DNA from: Branchiostoma lanceolatum
Taxonomy: Eukaryota; Chordata; Leptocardii; Amphioxiformes; Branchiostomatidae
Length of the DNA stretch: 64,000 nt
Direction of reading: 5' to 3'
Assembly (NCBI RefSeq): GCF_035083965.1
Contig: NC_089726.1
Coordinates: forward strand, 7,569,501 to 7,633,500
The notes below the pieces were generated by a model that saw only the letters and a program-made list of their open reading frames with translations, made no database searches and was not told where the DNA came from. Positions 12,511 through 23,352 of the stretch are shown piece by piece (the stretch's first letter is position 1; each line of letters opens with the position of its first letter). A program made the position numbers and the translations under genes.

Positions 12511-12715
12511 AGCCTCCTTTGCAGGCCTTCTGCGCGGCACCGGCTTTTTTTTAATGGGGAGCGCTGATTCGCGATTTTCAACTTATCGGGGCCAGGGTCT
12601 TTAGCTGGAGATATCGTAGTGCCGCCCGTGGTAGACCCTGGCCCCGAGAAGTTGAAAGTCGCGAAACAGCGCTACCACAAGTAATAAACGCCCAGAAGGC
12701 ATGCAAAGGAGGCTA
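12511..12715. mobile_element. MITE, AGCCTCCTTTGCAGGC family
   Basis: The left end TAGCCTCCTTTGCAGGCCTT pairs with AAGGCATGCAAAGGAGGCTA. Inner arms contain GATTCGCGATTTTCAACTT and GGGGCCAGGG, with complements on the right (CCCTGGCCCC, AAGTTGAAAGTCGCGAAAC). GGTCTGT lies on both sides. Confidence 0.8.
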
Positions 12716-14571
12716 GGTCTGTGGTCTGTACCTGTTTCAGCAGGCGTGAACTCTAGTGTAACCTCTGTAATGATATACTAATATTCAATACCAGACTCAT
12801 TATAATCGCGCTGGGAGAGCGGCCGGACATTCTGCTACGTTCATACGTCAGAAAAGAATACATAAACATTGTATACAAGTAATGGAAGCTATTTTTAAGC
12901 GCTAGTACAATATTCACTCCAGACGATTGCCGTTGTGAACAAATCTATGGTTAAGCGTACATACCAGCTTAAAGGATCGTATCCATGGATACTAAACCGC
13001 TCTTAGTAATGTGAAACTTGAGTTTGAGTCAACAATGTGTTAACCTTGAATATGATAAGCGTAATAATAATTCCAGGGTTTTATTAAAAGTGATGTTTTT
13101 CTCTCTCAAAGCCCCTGAAACGAGGCAAACTCCTAAACTATTACAGCACGCAGAAGGCCATACTGCCATAGGAAGGCTATTAGTGCGGCCTGGTGAGTGA
13201 CAGACCCCATTTTGTTTTTTTCTTCCCCAACACCAAGTTGTAAACCACCAACACGCCCAGTGCTTCAGCCCGCCGGAAGTTGCCGGGGCGCCGCCGGATG
13301 CGGGGTCAAGTCCGGGTCATGTGTGTCTCCTGTACACCGGGGACAAACACGCACCAGGCTGAACCAGCCTGTCAGTCAACACACACGGGGGGAGGGGCGC
13401 AAATGACTGCAGCTGGGGGCCTGTCGCCACTCTAGTTGAGGTGTAACGTTAACCTTGAGATCCGCCCCCTTTGTTTGATTATACCCCCTGAAGCACTGTG
13501 CCCCCGAAGTGTTGTGCAGCTCATTCTAGTACACTTGTAGCGCCCCACCCCCTCCATTACATGGCACGCGGGACACTCAGAATTCATGACAGAAAACTTC
13601 AAATATAGCGTATTTCTTCTTTCTGGGAATGGCTCTATGATACAGCCGCAGTGCATACGCGATTAGCAAATAGCTAACTACGCAAAACGTGAGTAAACAA
13701 AATTCTTGACCTGTAGCTCACCTGACCGGTAGCACGCTTGGCCTTTAGTACTAAGACTCCATACACCTTGCTATCAAAGTAGACTGCATGCCTGCCTACT
13801 AAAGTAGACATATCATTACAAAAATACGTTTATTCCAAATTCGTGCCCGCCAGGCGCCGGGCTGAACGAGTCGAATGTAACACGAGAAGCCTGAAAAGGA
13901 CATATGAATGATAGTCTAGTCTAAATGTCAACTAACTTATTGGGTTTGGCTTCCTTTTCTGAGACAGTGGAAGACGAAAGAACACACAACTTTCGTGGCA
14001 GAATTTCGAAGCTGTCGCTTGTTTACGCAAGCCGATATTATATATAAAGAAGTCAAAGAACGTTGTCAATGTTCCACGACCCCATAACTTCGCCAAATGA
14101 GAAGTACACACATACGCACGCACGTACACGCACGCAAACGCACCCCATAACATATCCTTCTTGTCGATTCAGCAGAGTTAGCATGTGACCAGTATCCAAG
14201 TCTGTAACGTTACACGAACGCGGCGACAACGCAACCACTACTTGACGAGGCCTTATTTGTTGGCTGTTTTGACTAGAGCAGTGGCGAACCAGAAAATAAC
14301 TTCACGGTGTAACCTTGAAGTGGGATAGTCTGTCCGTTCAGCCAGGCTGGAATTCCTCTGGGAATGCAACACTGGACGGTTTACCCACGTCTTCTGAGAA
14401 ACCGCTGTGGGATGTTTTTGTTACCTTACTCCCGCCAAGCACTCACATTCTACGGTAGTTCTTACTCAGGGATCCGGAGTGGTGACCTTGCAGTCAGGCC
14501 ATCATGAGCAAGCTAGTATTCTCCAAGTGGTCGAAGGCTTGTTTTGAGCGTACTTGTGCGTTTTGTTAGTC

Positions 14572-14622
14572 GTGCGCTTTTTACAGGTGCCAGTCGACTC
14601 GGCACCTGTAAAAAGTGCGCAC
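14572..14622. repeat. Short inverted repeat inside a larger degenerate palindrome
   Basis: GTGCGCTTTTTACAGGTGCC and GGCACCTGTAAAAAGTGCGC are perfect complements around a 9-base loop. Outer sequence (TACTTGTGCGTTTTG and ACGCACAAAAC) also pairs, and CTCCAAG lies at the left edge, so this is probably a decayed member of the CTCCAAG foldback family. Confidence 0.65.
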
Positions 14623-14788
14623 TTCAGGACAAACGTACAAATACGCACAAAACAAACCCGACTGTTACATTACTTGTTAGATTGAGGGGCGTCACTGTGA
14701 TTGAAGCAACAAGCCCCAAAAGAAATTTCAAACTTTAGTACATCTTAGCCTACGGTAAGAGCTTCGTCAAGAAATTAAGGTGTTAAGC

Positions 14789-14952
14789 CAATCTCCAATC
14801 AGATGTTGGGGTGAGAAATCATAATGTTTTCTGATTAGAAAGACAGACCGGCTTTTCGTACCGCGTACCGTCCTTCAGAAAAGCCGGCCTTTCAGACAAC
14901 TTTATTATGAATTTTGGATCATTTTCCACCACCCCAACCTGCTTGGAGATTG
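14789..14952. mobile_element. Foldback MITE, AATCTCCAA[T/G]CAGATG family
   Basis: The left CAATCTCCAATCAGATGTTG faces CAACCTGCTTGGAGATTG at the right; GTTGGGGTG pairs with CACCCCAAC and CCGGCTTTTC with GAAAAGCCGG in the centre. Flank similarity is weak, so this is an older copy. Confidence 0.75.
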
Positions 14953-15899
14953 AGGTTTAGAAAGTTTCTAGCTTCCAAGAAAGCTATATAAGATTTCAGA
15001 TCGCGTAAAAAATCAAGTAGGACAACTGTCTCCAGCTCAACATACATCTGCTTTGAGTCAGTCAAAAATATCATACTCTTATCATGATACTGCGACTTCC
15101 TTTATTCAGAGAAGCGATGAAATTGATATACTTGTTTTGATACCTCATGATATTTAACATTAGCGATCACGTATCAGGATCAAATCAGGCCACACTAAGC
15201 TACGGTCACATTTGCGCCGGTGCCCGTAGGGGGTGTAGTCCCGGCCGGGCCCCGAAGCCTCCTTTAAAGTATTACCCGTATTTTGCAGTGCACTGAGTGG
15301 TAGAGAAACTAGAGACTGATGAGGGGCGGCTCCTATGGGTCGGTTAGTCGGGTCGCTAGTTAGCTAGTTAGGTTAATAGTTACAGGTAATGTTTACCACG
15401 ACCCAAGTTGAATTATACATACGCGATTTAGATACATTTGTCCGATATCTTTTCCATCTGGATAAATGTACCAAATCAAATCAACTCGTATCAAATTTTA
15501 CAGCTATTTCATTCACAAGTTTCGGTAGGGATAGTCTGAAGCATCCTCCTTTTTTAAAGTTTCTTTTTTTTCTGTGCGATCAGCACAAACGTCCCTTTGT
15601 GTCAACATCATCTGCGCCGTTTTCATTCATTCATTTCATTTTGATGTACATGTACATAGCAAATTCATGACGATCCGTTGACACCTGCTTGTTATTCTCT
15701 TTCAAAGTTTGAAACAAAATCGGCTCCTGAAGTTCCAAAAAAGCCACTAGGGAGGGGCCAACCTACACGACTGACTCTCCCTCCCAAGAGCTATCTGCCA
15801 CTCAAAAATAATCTAATCATTTCGAGGTCTCGGGAAGACCTACCCACATCCACATACCAAGTACGAAACAATCCATCCAAGCATTCTTGAGTTATCGGG

Positions 15900-15984
<85 letters not shown>
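15900..15984. repeat. (CA)n microsatellite
   Basis: About 42 uninterrupted CA dinucleotides. The low-complexity ORFs across it on both strands are artefacts. Confidence 0.97.
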
Positions 15985-16184
15985 TGTGCTAGATACATGC
16001 TCATCTGCTATTTTTTTCTCTCTCCATCTCTCATCTTTAATTTCCTCACAGGAAATTAATTCCCGTGAGATGAAAACCAAAACCCGCAGGACATGATAGT
16101 TTTGTCTCCCGAACCTGGAGCTATAAAGGTGCCGGAGATCAAAACAACTCGTCTCGAACCGCGGGTAATTAGAAACATGAGAAA

Positions 16185-16394
16185 GTGACGCACGTGAAAC
16201 CTGGTCGCCATGGCAACGCGAGAGGATTTCCAAATATGGCCGACCTAGCCAGAACGCTTGCTTGCTGGCGTCAAAGGGAATATGATTATTCAGAAGAGAC
16301 GAAAATAACGCTTGTTGTTTTGCTTCATTATGCTTACGTAGTCACAACGATGAATCTGGGATTCAGTCCGTTTGGATATTGTCTAAAATATTGA
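16185..16394 (+). CDS. Orphan ORF below an RFX X-box; possible first exon (low confidence)
   Basis: A 69-codon ORF whose internal ATG at 16236 (MADLARTLACWRQREYDY...) sits 18 bases below the perfect X-box GTCGCCATGGCAAC. The start is embedded in CCAAATATGG, a CArG-like decamer. The first 30 codons look less low-complexity than the tail (LGFSPFGYCLKY), so a real exon may end before the tail. I recognise no family, no convincing donor and no downstream exon. It may be the first exon of a gene lying elsewhere, a lncRNA start, or chance. Confidence 0.2.
   Translation: MTHVKPGRHGNARGFPNMADLARTLACWRQREYDYSEETKITLVVLLHYAYVVTTMNLGFSPFGYCLKY
16204..16217. promoter_or_regulatory. RFX X-box motif
   Basis: GTCGCCATGGCAAC fits the X-box consensus GTNRCC-N(0-3)-RGYAAC exactly with a 2-base spacer. 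X-boxes drive ciliary genes in animals through RFX factors. The closest downstream ATG is at 16236. Confidence 0.5.
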
Positions 16395-17299
16395 ATTGCA
16401 GCGAAACTTCAATTCCAGACTAAGAGATATGATGAAGTAAGAAGACAAGTCTTTTCCCAAAACCTGAGGGTCCACATATGCCTTGATCATGAAGATATTA
16501 CTAGCATATGCTAATTAATGTGGAGGAGACATCCATGACAACATCTACTGCATTTCACGATTCAAATGTAGACTCAACAGTAAACCTAAAATGATCATGC
16601 AAGACAAAACTACCTTTCAGTTACAACAACACGGAAGTAGCTCGATGATTTACATCACAGTTAGGATTGGATCATATTCTTTTAAGTGTCAAGCCTCCGC
16701 GGTAGACTGTAAGTCATAGAACAAACGTCTTCAGAATTACAGGCCAACATCAAGAAATTTAATTGACCGCTTTACTTTACCTTGGAAAAGCATCAAAATC
16801 ACCTTAGCTGAGAATGGCTCCTCTGGGAACCCAAAAACTGATGCGAGCGTGCGAAAAAGAATTTTGCAAAAGAAAATGTTGTCTTTATTGTGAAATCGAA
16901 ATGGTCAGAAATGTGGTATGCCGAATAATAGACTCTTCATTTTTGTTCTTTAATATCTTCCTCTTTGACTTTGGAATGATGACGTTGACTTTCTACGACA
17001 TTGGTACCCGTTTCCCGATATTTCTTTGCAATCTATTTCATATATTTGCGCATTTTTGCAGCTGCTTTGTACGATTTACAGTATGGTCTAAAAACTTCTA
17101 TTTTTTAGAACGGACGAAATTTGATGCGCGTGTGGATGTCACCCATATAATAGAATCAATATGGCCAATACATATGATAGTGTAGTTAAGAATGACCGCT
17201 TTACCTCGAAGGCTTTACCTTACTTTTAATTCTACCCCAAACTGATTACGTCTTCGTTTGGGAAATAACGTAGATATTTCTTGACGATCCCTCCGAACA

Positions 17300-17511
17300 T
17301 ACTGTAAATGCAGAAATGTTCGCGGTGGTTTTATGGTCGTGGTTTTCGCGGCGACCGTTTCACCGCGAATATAAAGTCACCGCAAACATTTTGTCCAATA
17401 CTGTAGCAGCATGGGATTATAGCGCTGCCGCGAACTTGAAACTACCACGAACACTCCATTTTCGTCTTAGCGCGAAATAAAAACCACGCGAACTTAAATG
17501 CATGTACAGTA
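17300..17511. mobile_element. MITE, TACTGTAAATGCA family
   Basis: The left end TACTGTAAATGCA mirrors TGCATGTACAGTA at the right. Inner GTTCGCGGTGGTTTTA mirrors the right-hand AAAAACCACGCGAAC. A diverged copy lies in BRK1 intron 1 (28446-28642). Confidence 0.75.
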
Positions 17512-17965
17512 CTCGTATTTACGTCCTGGAGGAGAGAAAACGTGGCGAACCTAGCGACGTTCGATTATTGTCAGTACTTACACGGGAACGGGTAGATCAG
17601 ATGCGCGATTACGCCGGCGCACGTCAATGAACAAAGCCGGACCTACGTCAGAGGACACTCCGCTTCTGCAGAGAACAGATTACCATCTTGACCAAGGCTC
17701 CCTAGTGGAACACTGGGACGTGTCTAGCTGTCTCGATGACGTGCGGATATGTCTATGATAGCTTTATGCTTTATGCAGACTAACATTTTCCACGTTAACG
17801 TTCTTTTTATTCAATTTTCATACAAAGAATACAGACACAGGCGCATGCACAGTAATCAAAATGAATATACATGTATAACACAAAATATACACATTTCCAA
17901 AACCACAAAGCAAAATCATACAAATTACGAAAATATGCACGGAACCCCTTCACTATTAATAACTG

Positions 17966-18127
17966 ATATAGGGGAACATTTGCCAGGGGAGTTTGACCAC
18001 CATAGGGTTTGGCCAGCCAATGTCAACCTTCCCGCGGAAGGACTCTTCTGTCCAATTATTCTCTTTTTGCCGAATTCTATCATCCATACCCCAGTAGCTA
18101 TAGATCGACATGCCAGGTGGAGCTTAG
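17966..18127 (-). mobile_element. MITE, TAGCCTCCACCAGGC family (reverse copy, eroded ends)
   Basis: Contains the family internals in reverse: TTTGACCACCATAGGGTTT, TTTTTGCCGAATTCTATCAT and GCCAGGTGGAGCTTAGC. The terminal bases are degraded. Confidence 0.65.
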
Positions 18128-19925
18128 CTTTCTATCCTCCCAACGGAAAAGGATAGGCTACTGTTTTGCAAATCTTGAAATGGTTGCTGTAATTTCATTT
18201 TCGTGATTTTTGCAGTGATTTCTCCACTACGAAATCGAGACACCGCGAATATGTGTTACCATTGTATTACCTCTGTACTACACAATTACACGAAGATGTA
18301 GCACCGAGACAACATTCCTTCCGCCTTCCGCGCGAAAATAAGTGAATTTATAGTATGCACTTTTCTCTCTCCAAGCAGATGTTTGGATGAAACACAGGCT
18401 TTATGGATGCTTGTTTTCATGATTCTGAGATATCAAAATTGCTTGGATCAAAACAAACAAACAAATAAACAAATAAAGAAGTAAGCGATACAGACTCTCT
18501 CATCTCATCTTTCCCTTATTCTAACTATTTGAGCATTGAGGCACCACAAAAGATATGGCAACCTGTTTTCTCCACCCTTCTCGGTTTTCTTCCTACTTTC
18601 TTCTCAATACAGACAGATTTTGCCAATATCATTGCTGACATTAGTACATGTTTTTCGCTATCGCTTTTTTTTATTCATCACAGCTACTTCTTCAAAATGA
18701 TGATTAGCCGAACGACTTGAAAACAGCTTTGCAAGGGATGAATCGCAGGTTACTGTACGTGTATGTACACGATGTATTTGCTTTCCATTTATGATTGGAT
18801 CATTAGCTAATATGGACCTTTACTACCAAGCATACGGGGGTCAGGTAGCCGGCCTCTTGAAGTCACGAGCACGACGTCGTTACCGGGTGTTTTTCTCCGA
18901 CTGAAAAGCTTGTTAACGTCACCGCGTCACGTGTCAGCAGGCAACGTGCGGACGCATCCGGGCTGGAGAGCGACGTCGTGACGTAGCCACGTGCACCTTT
19001 GTACCGTCTGGAACATGTACTGACGCACGGACGCAAGCGTGAATGGGCTGACGACAAAGTAATTTCTCCGTAACGAGAAGCTCTTCCTGTTTGTTGTAAA
19101 GCCACGTGGATTGATTGCACGTTTTTCTGGGCCAGAGGTAAACTGTGATTTGCCAACACAAAAATTGAACTTATTGAAATTTTCGACAGCTCCAGTCTTA
19201 GTCATGTGTCGGCAAATTACAGTTTTACTTCAATCCAGAATGACTTCTACCAACATAGATGGACTTTCAATGTTAAGTCTAACACGCAAGACTAACACGT
19301 CAGACAGACAGATTTTGCAATGGAAATTAAATATCTACTTATAGGCTTATCTGTGTTTAAACCGGATAGACGGACTAGTTTAAGGTTAATAAATTATCCT
19401 ATTAGTACTAGTGATTTAATGAGTTAGATGGTTGTAAGCTCATTATTTCACTAGTAGACTGCTAATTAATAACTTATTGTGTTATTCGTACGAAAAATCA
19501 CAAGCACAAAGTTTTCACTTACTTCGTCTTTTGGCATCTTTTACAAATACTAACTAGATAAATGTGCTAAATAATCAGGTCTGTGTATTCGAATGGGCTG
19601 CTAATAGTGAATGGACTCACGTGAATCGACTGTGTCTTTTGTTAACATGAACGTTACTTTATACGACAGAGAGACACGTTACCGATATGAGATTTTGTAA
19701 CCGGAAATATCCTACACGTATGCCTATCGTTTAAAAAAAAACACTTTATTCAGGAAAACATAAAGATACAGATAAACAAACCAAGACAGCTAATCTAGTC
19801 TTGGGTTGAAATAAACAAAAACAGTGAAATAAACAAAAACAGTGAAAGATAAAGCCTCCCCTTACAATTTGTACATACGAACTGGCCACAGCTCAATTAA
19901 CAAGAAATGAATATCTATCTAACCT

Positions 19926-20122
19926 CCATTAATCCGCCACGTTACATAAATCCGCCACTTTGACAAACAGTGGCTTTGAGAGATCTCTAGTGCAGTACCC
20001 AACAGGTGTGAACAGTTTAGATATACAGGAGTGCGCATGCATTATACTGAGGGACGTTGGGTTGGAGATCTATTTGGACCTTTTCAGGGTGGCGGAATTA
20101 TGTACCCTGGTGGAATTATGTT
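19926..20122 (-). mobile_element. Repeat of the ATTCCACCAGGG / GGCGGATTAATG family (reverse copy)
   Basis: Read on the minus strand it starts CATAATTCCACCAGGGTACA and ends AACGTGGCGGATTAATGG, with an internal GAGATCTCTCAAAGCCACTG. This copy is the most complete of four (also 24001, 25427 and 41211). The ends form a loose inverted repeat (CGCCACCCTG / AAAGTGGCGG). Confidence 0.75.
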
Positions 20123-20992
20123 AGTAGGTTACTTTGTTTAAACAGAATACATGTGAATATGGATGACTTGTCAATGGTGACTGAACTCATGTGGATTGAC
20201 TGTACGTTTTGTTAACGCCAGTGTTGATTTATAGTCAAGAAAAATGTTATGGATATGAGATTTTATTACCGGAAATATCTACACGTATGCTTATCCACTT
20301 TGAACCGAATACATGAATATTTGAATGGGTTGTCAATGGTGACCGAATCTTCCTCTCATAGTTGATTTTTCTTACTTTGTACGTCCTCTAGTGTTCGCAC
20401 TGTAATTCCTTTTAGACTAAGAAAAGTGACGCTCTTCATACTCAAAAGTGAATGACGACAATTATTTTGCACAACAGGCATCTGTCCAAGGTGCTGAAAA
20501 GCTATCGATTTGAAGAACGAACAAGAAGGTATGGCGGTTTATAAACAAGTCAACATAATTGGCCAAAAACAACAGGTAGGTCATCGAGGGCCTCAATACA
20601 TGTGAATAAGATCTAAAAAACGTGGGGTTTACATTCAGTTATTGTTTCAGAACATGAGCTGGCGTCAATGAAAGACAAGCCAGACTACTTTAGCAGAGCC
20701 CGCGGACACGTTTCATGTTGAGGTGGGTGGTGGGCGGTGGCTCAACATTTTGGTGTTATCGGAAAAGACTACAAATGTCGAATATTGTCTCTACCAATAG
20801 CAGGTGCACTCGCACAAGCAGTCCTTATTCTTACACAGCCTCCTCATGAGGTTCACGAGTCGGGCTTTTGGGGGGAACATCGAGGTTTTTTTGGCATATC
20901 AGTTTTAGCTACACTCGGGCGGCGGCCCACGGCAAACCGAGTACGGGACAAGTCAGACATGATTTTGGGTCGATTTTGTAAGTTTTGTGGGT

Positions 20993-21686
20993 TCCTTATT
21001 TGTAATCATTTTGAAACATTTCTAATAAAAGAATATCTGACTGACAATAGTTCTAAATTTTTCTAAAAGATCAAATACAAAAATATGAATTTATTCGAAT
21101 TTAATTAGATAATTTAGAAATATTTTGAAAGTAACTGCACAAAAACCTCTTTATTTGTAATAATTTCTAAGCATCTATGTGATTATTTAACTTTTAGAAA
21201 TATTAACAAGAAATGGTAGAAAATGGTTAACAATGGTAGATTGGTGATTGCCCCCATAAAAGTAGGTGCTAATCTGGCCCTTCTGTCTGCCTTTGTACAT
21301 CTTTAGACTTCACTGCAGGACACCGCTCGGTCCTTTGTGGAAAGCATTCTTCCCTAAACTTTGCAAGGATGTGTGAATTGCTTTCTTCCCAGCCCTCTGG
21401 CCTATTTATAGAGATGTTACAAATAATGGTAGAAAATGGTAAGAAATTGTAAAAAATTGTAAATAATGGTAGAATGCTGTTACCATTATTTAGAAACCAT
21501 TGTAAATATTATATTCTACATCACGAATATTTCTAAAGTTTCAGAAAACTTAAGAAATATTTAGAAAGTTGAAATCACATTCAAAATATTTCAAAAGTAT
21601 CAAATCTCTTACACAAATAATAATAATAACTTGAAAATAGTTCTAAATTATGACAATAACAACCCTCGCGGTGACTTGGAATGGAC
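20993..21686 (+). mobile_element. ~700-bp MITE, left end lost (paired with reverse copy at 39085)
   Basis: Matches the reverse complement of 39085-39813 nearly throughout: a (TCTAATAAAAG) start, the internal CTGCAGGACACCGCTCGGTC and a right terminus CCCTCGCGGTGACTTGGAAT. The left terminal inverted repeat is replaced by other sequence. It contains a run of AATGGTAGAAA-type motifs. Confidence 0.8.
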
Positions 21687-21718
21687 ACGTAGGCCGATTG
21701 TTGGAAGTTATTGTACAT

Positions 21719-21901
21719 TACTCTCCAAGAAGAGCTTCGGCTCCGGTTTGTTTTTGACGTCTTTCCGGGCGTTTTTGTCGGGCTTCCTATTTTCTTCTTT
21801 CTCGGTGACATAAAGAAAACGGGACAAAATAGAATGCCCCGACAAAAACGGCTGAAAAGACGTCAAAAACAGGCCGGAGTCGAACCTCTGCTCGAATAGT
21901 A
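21719..21901. mobile_element. Foldback MITE, TACTCTCCAAGAAGAG family
   Basis: The left TACTCTCCAAGAAGAGCTTC and a long arm (TTTTTGACGTCTTTCCGGGC...) face GACAAAAACGGCTGAAAAGA and the degraded end CTGCTCGAATAGTA. Flanks ATTGTACAT (21710-21718) and ATTGCACAT (21902-21910) match at 8 of 9. Confidence 0.8.
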
Positions 21902-23244
21902 ATTGCACATCTATGTGCGTTTGGGTCGCTGTCTTCCATATACAAAATTCATACAACATAACATTTTGGTGGCCTTTGCCTTCCTGTCTCCGAGGGAGTG
22001 ACAAGAAAGGAAATTCCACCAGCAGAGCAGACTACAACCGGCGTCGCTGTCGGCGCGAACACGTCACAGCAAACGCTAACAATTCTCTTAGCTTTCATCC
22101 CTGCGGTCACAAATAGCACACACGCACGTCTACATGCATGCAGTGCTCAGAAGAAACAATTCAATTTCCACCAGAAGGTAATTGGATTGGCGTCGACGCG
22201 CCGTTTTGTCATTTGATGTTCTCGGCTCTATTTTTGCCGTTATGAATGATTCATAATGGTACACGTGCGCCAAGCCGAGTGACCTGTTTTAACCCTCAAT
22301 CTTTTACGCGTGACTTTTAGGACTTAGAGCTAATTCTATCTACATGTAATTTGACGCACATTTGGGATATTGGGAAATTGCATGCGTGGAAATAATTGAA
22401 ACACGTGTTTTCAGAAAATGTGTCGAATCTTGCTTGCTGTTATTCATGAGAAGCTGAAATTGGCCTGCAGGTCACTTTTCATTGAGGTTATGAGGGAGGA
22501 CATAGATCCTTGATATCATATACTAGTAGTAGTACATATGAAATATTTACATACCCTGCAAAGGTATAGGATAAGGAAAGGATACAGTTAAACTGCTCTC
22601 GGTTAAGTTGATCACATTCGAAGTTCATGTCTTTAAAAAAATCTTAAGTCTTAATTGCCGTTATAAAATCTAAACCATTGCCTGACCGTCGATCGAACAA
22701 TGGCTCCTCTTTGAACACTCAGGACTCATACGCTTCACGAGCGCCTTCTGTAGTCCTCTTTGAGAAGTGCACTTTTCTCTGGACCATTTGTTGAGCCAAC
22801 GATGAAGACCTTGGTAAGATGGAAACACAATCTTACATTTCTTAGTGTTCCCTTCTTTACCTCCATGACAGGCTAGCATGTAATAGAACTAGCGTTCCCT
22901 GCTGTCAGAAGTAAACAAAGCAAAACCGAAGGAAAAAAAATCGAAGATCTTATGCCTCCATGAAATATTTTGTGAATTTCTTGTTTTGTTCATTATTGTG
23001 AGTTTCTCGCTAATTCTGTCTGTGCATTTTGCTGCCTTCCAGTGGGAGTTTGGACCCGGGCCCAGCGTGCGGTAACAACTTTTTCCCATCCTGCAAGTAT
23101 CCAGTTACACCATTCCCCGCCTCACATCCGATCCTGCCACTCTAGAATAGTCAATTAAGCGCTAACAGACACCAGAACAAAAATAACACTGGTTTTGCTC
23201 TCGCAAGCCTGAGAGAAAAACAGAAAACTTTACGATCTTTCCTT

Positions 23245-23345
23245 CCAACATCTGCTTGGATGTAAACTGAGGACACTTCCAACATGCGCTTGGAGGTAAA
23301 CTGCGGACACTTCGAACATCTGCTTGGAGGTAAACCGCGGACACT
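23245..23345. repeat. Three tandem ~41-bp units carrying a CTGCTTGGA end
   Basis: The unit AACATCTGCTTGGAGGTAAAC followed by TG(A/C)GGACACTTC is repeated three times with small changes, just outside the stop codon of the tail-anchored gene. The TCTGCTTGGA core is the right end of the CTCCAAGCAGA foldback family. Confidence 0.75.
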
Positions 23346-23352
23346 CTCCGCA

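Larger units (their letters stand above)
6251..23352. other. Intergenic mosaic of repeats; no recognised gene
   Basis: Seventeen kilobases without a recognisable protein domain. ORFs present are short, lack splice-supported partners and mostly lie in AT-rich sequence or inside repeat arms. Contents are the MITEs listed separately, a CA microsatellite, a candidate orphan ORF at 16.2 kb and diffuse direct repeats at 19.6-20.35 kb. Stretches such as 8.6-10.7, 12.8-14.5 and 22.0-23.2 kb show nothing I can name. Confidence 0.6.

Noticed and set aside
13082-13195. Possible exon between an acceptor-like CTCTCAAAG and a GTGAGTGAC donor
   Set aside because: The reading frame contains stops in the plausible phases and no partner exon or domain is visible.
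15791-16233. Cys-Val and His-Thr repeat ORFs
   Set aside because: Translations of the CA microsatellite.
16814-17185. 123-codon ORF rich in Phe, Leu and Cys
   Set aside because: AT-rich composition, no domain and no splice context; it looks like chance.
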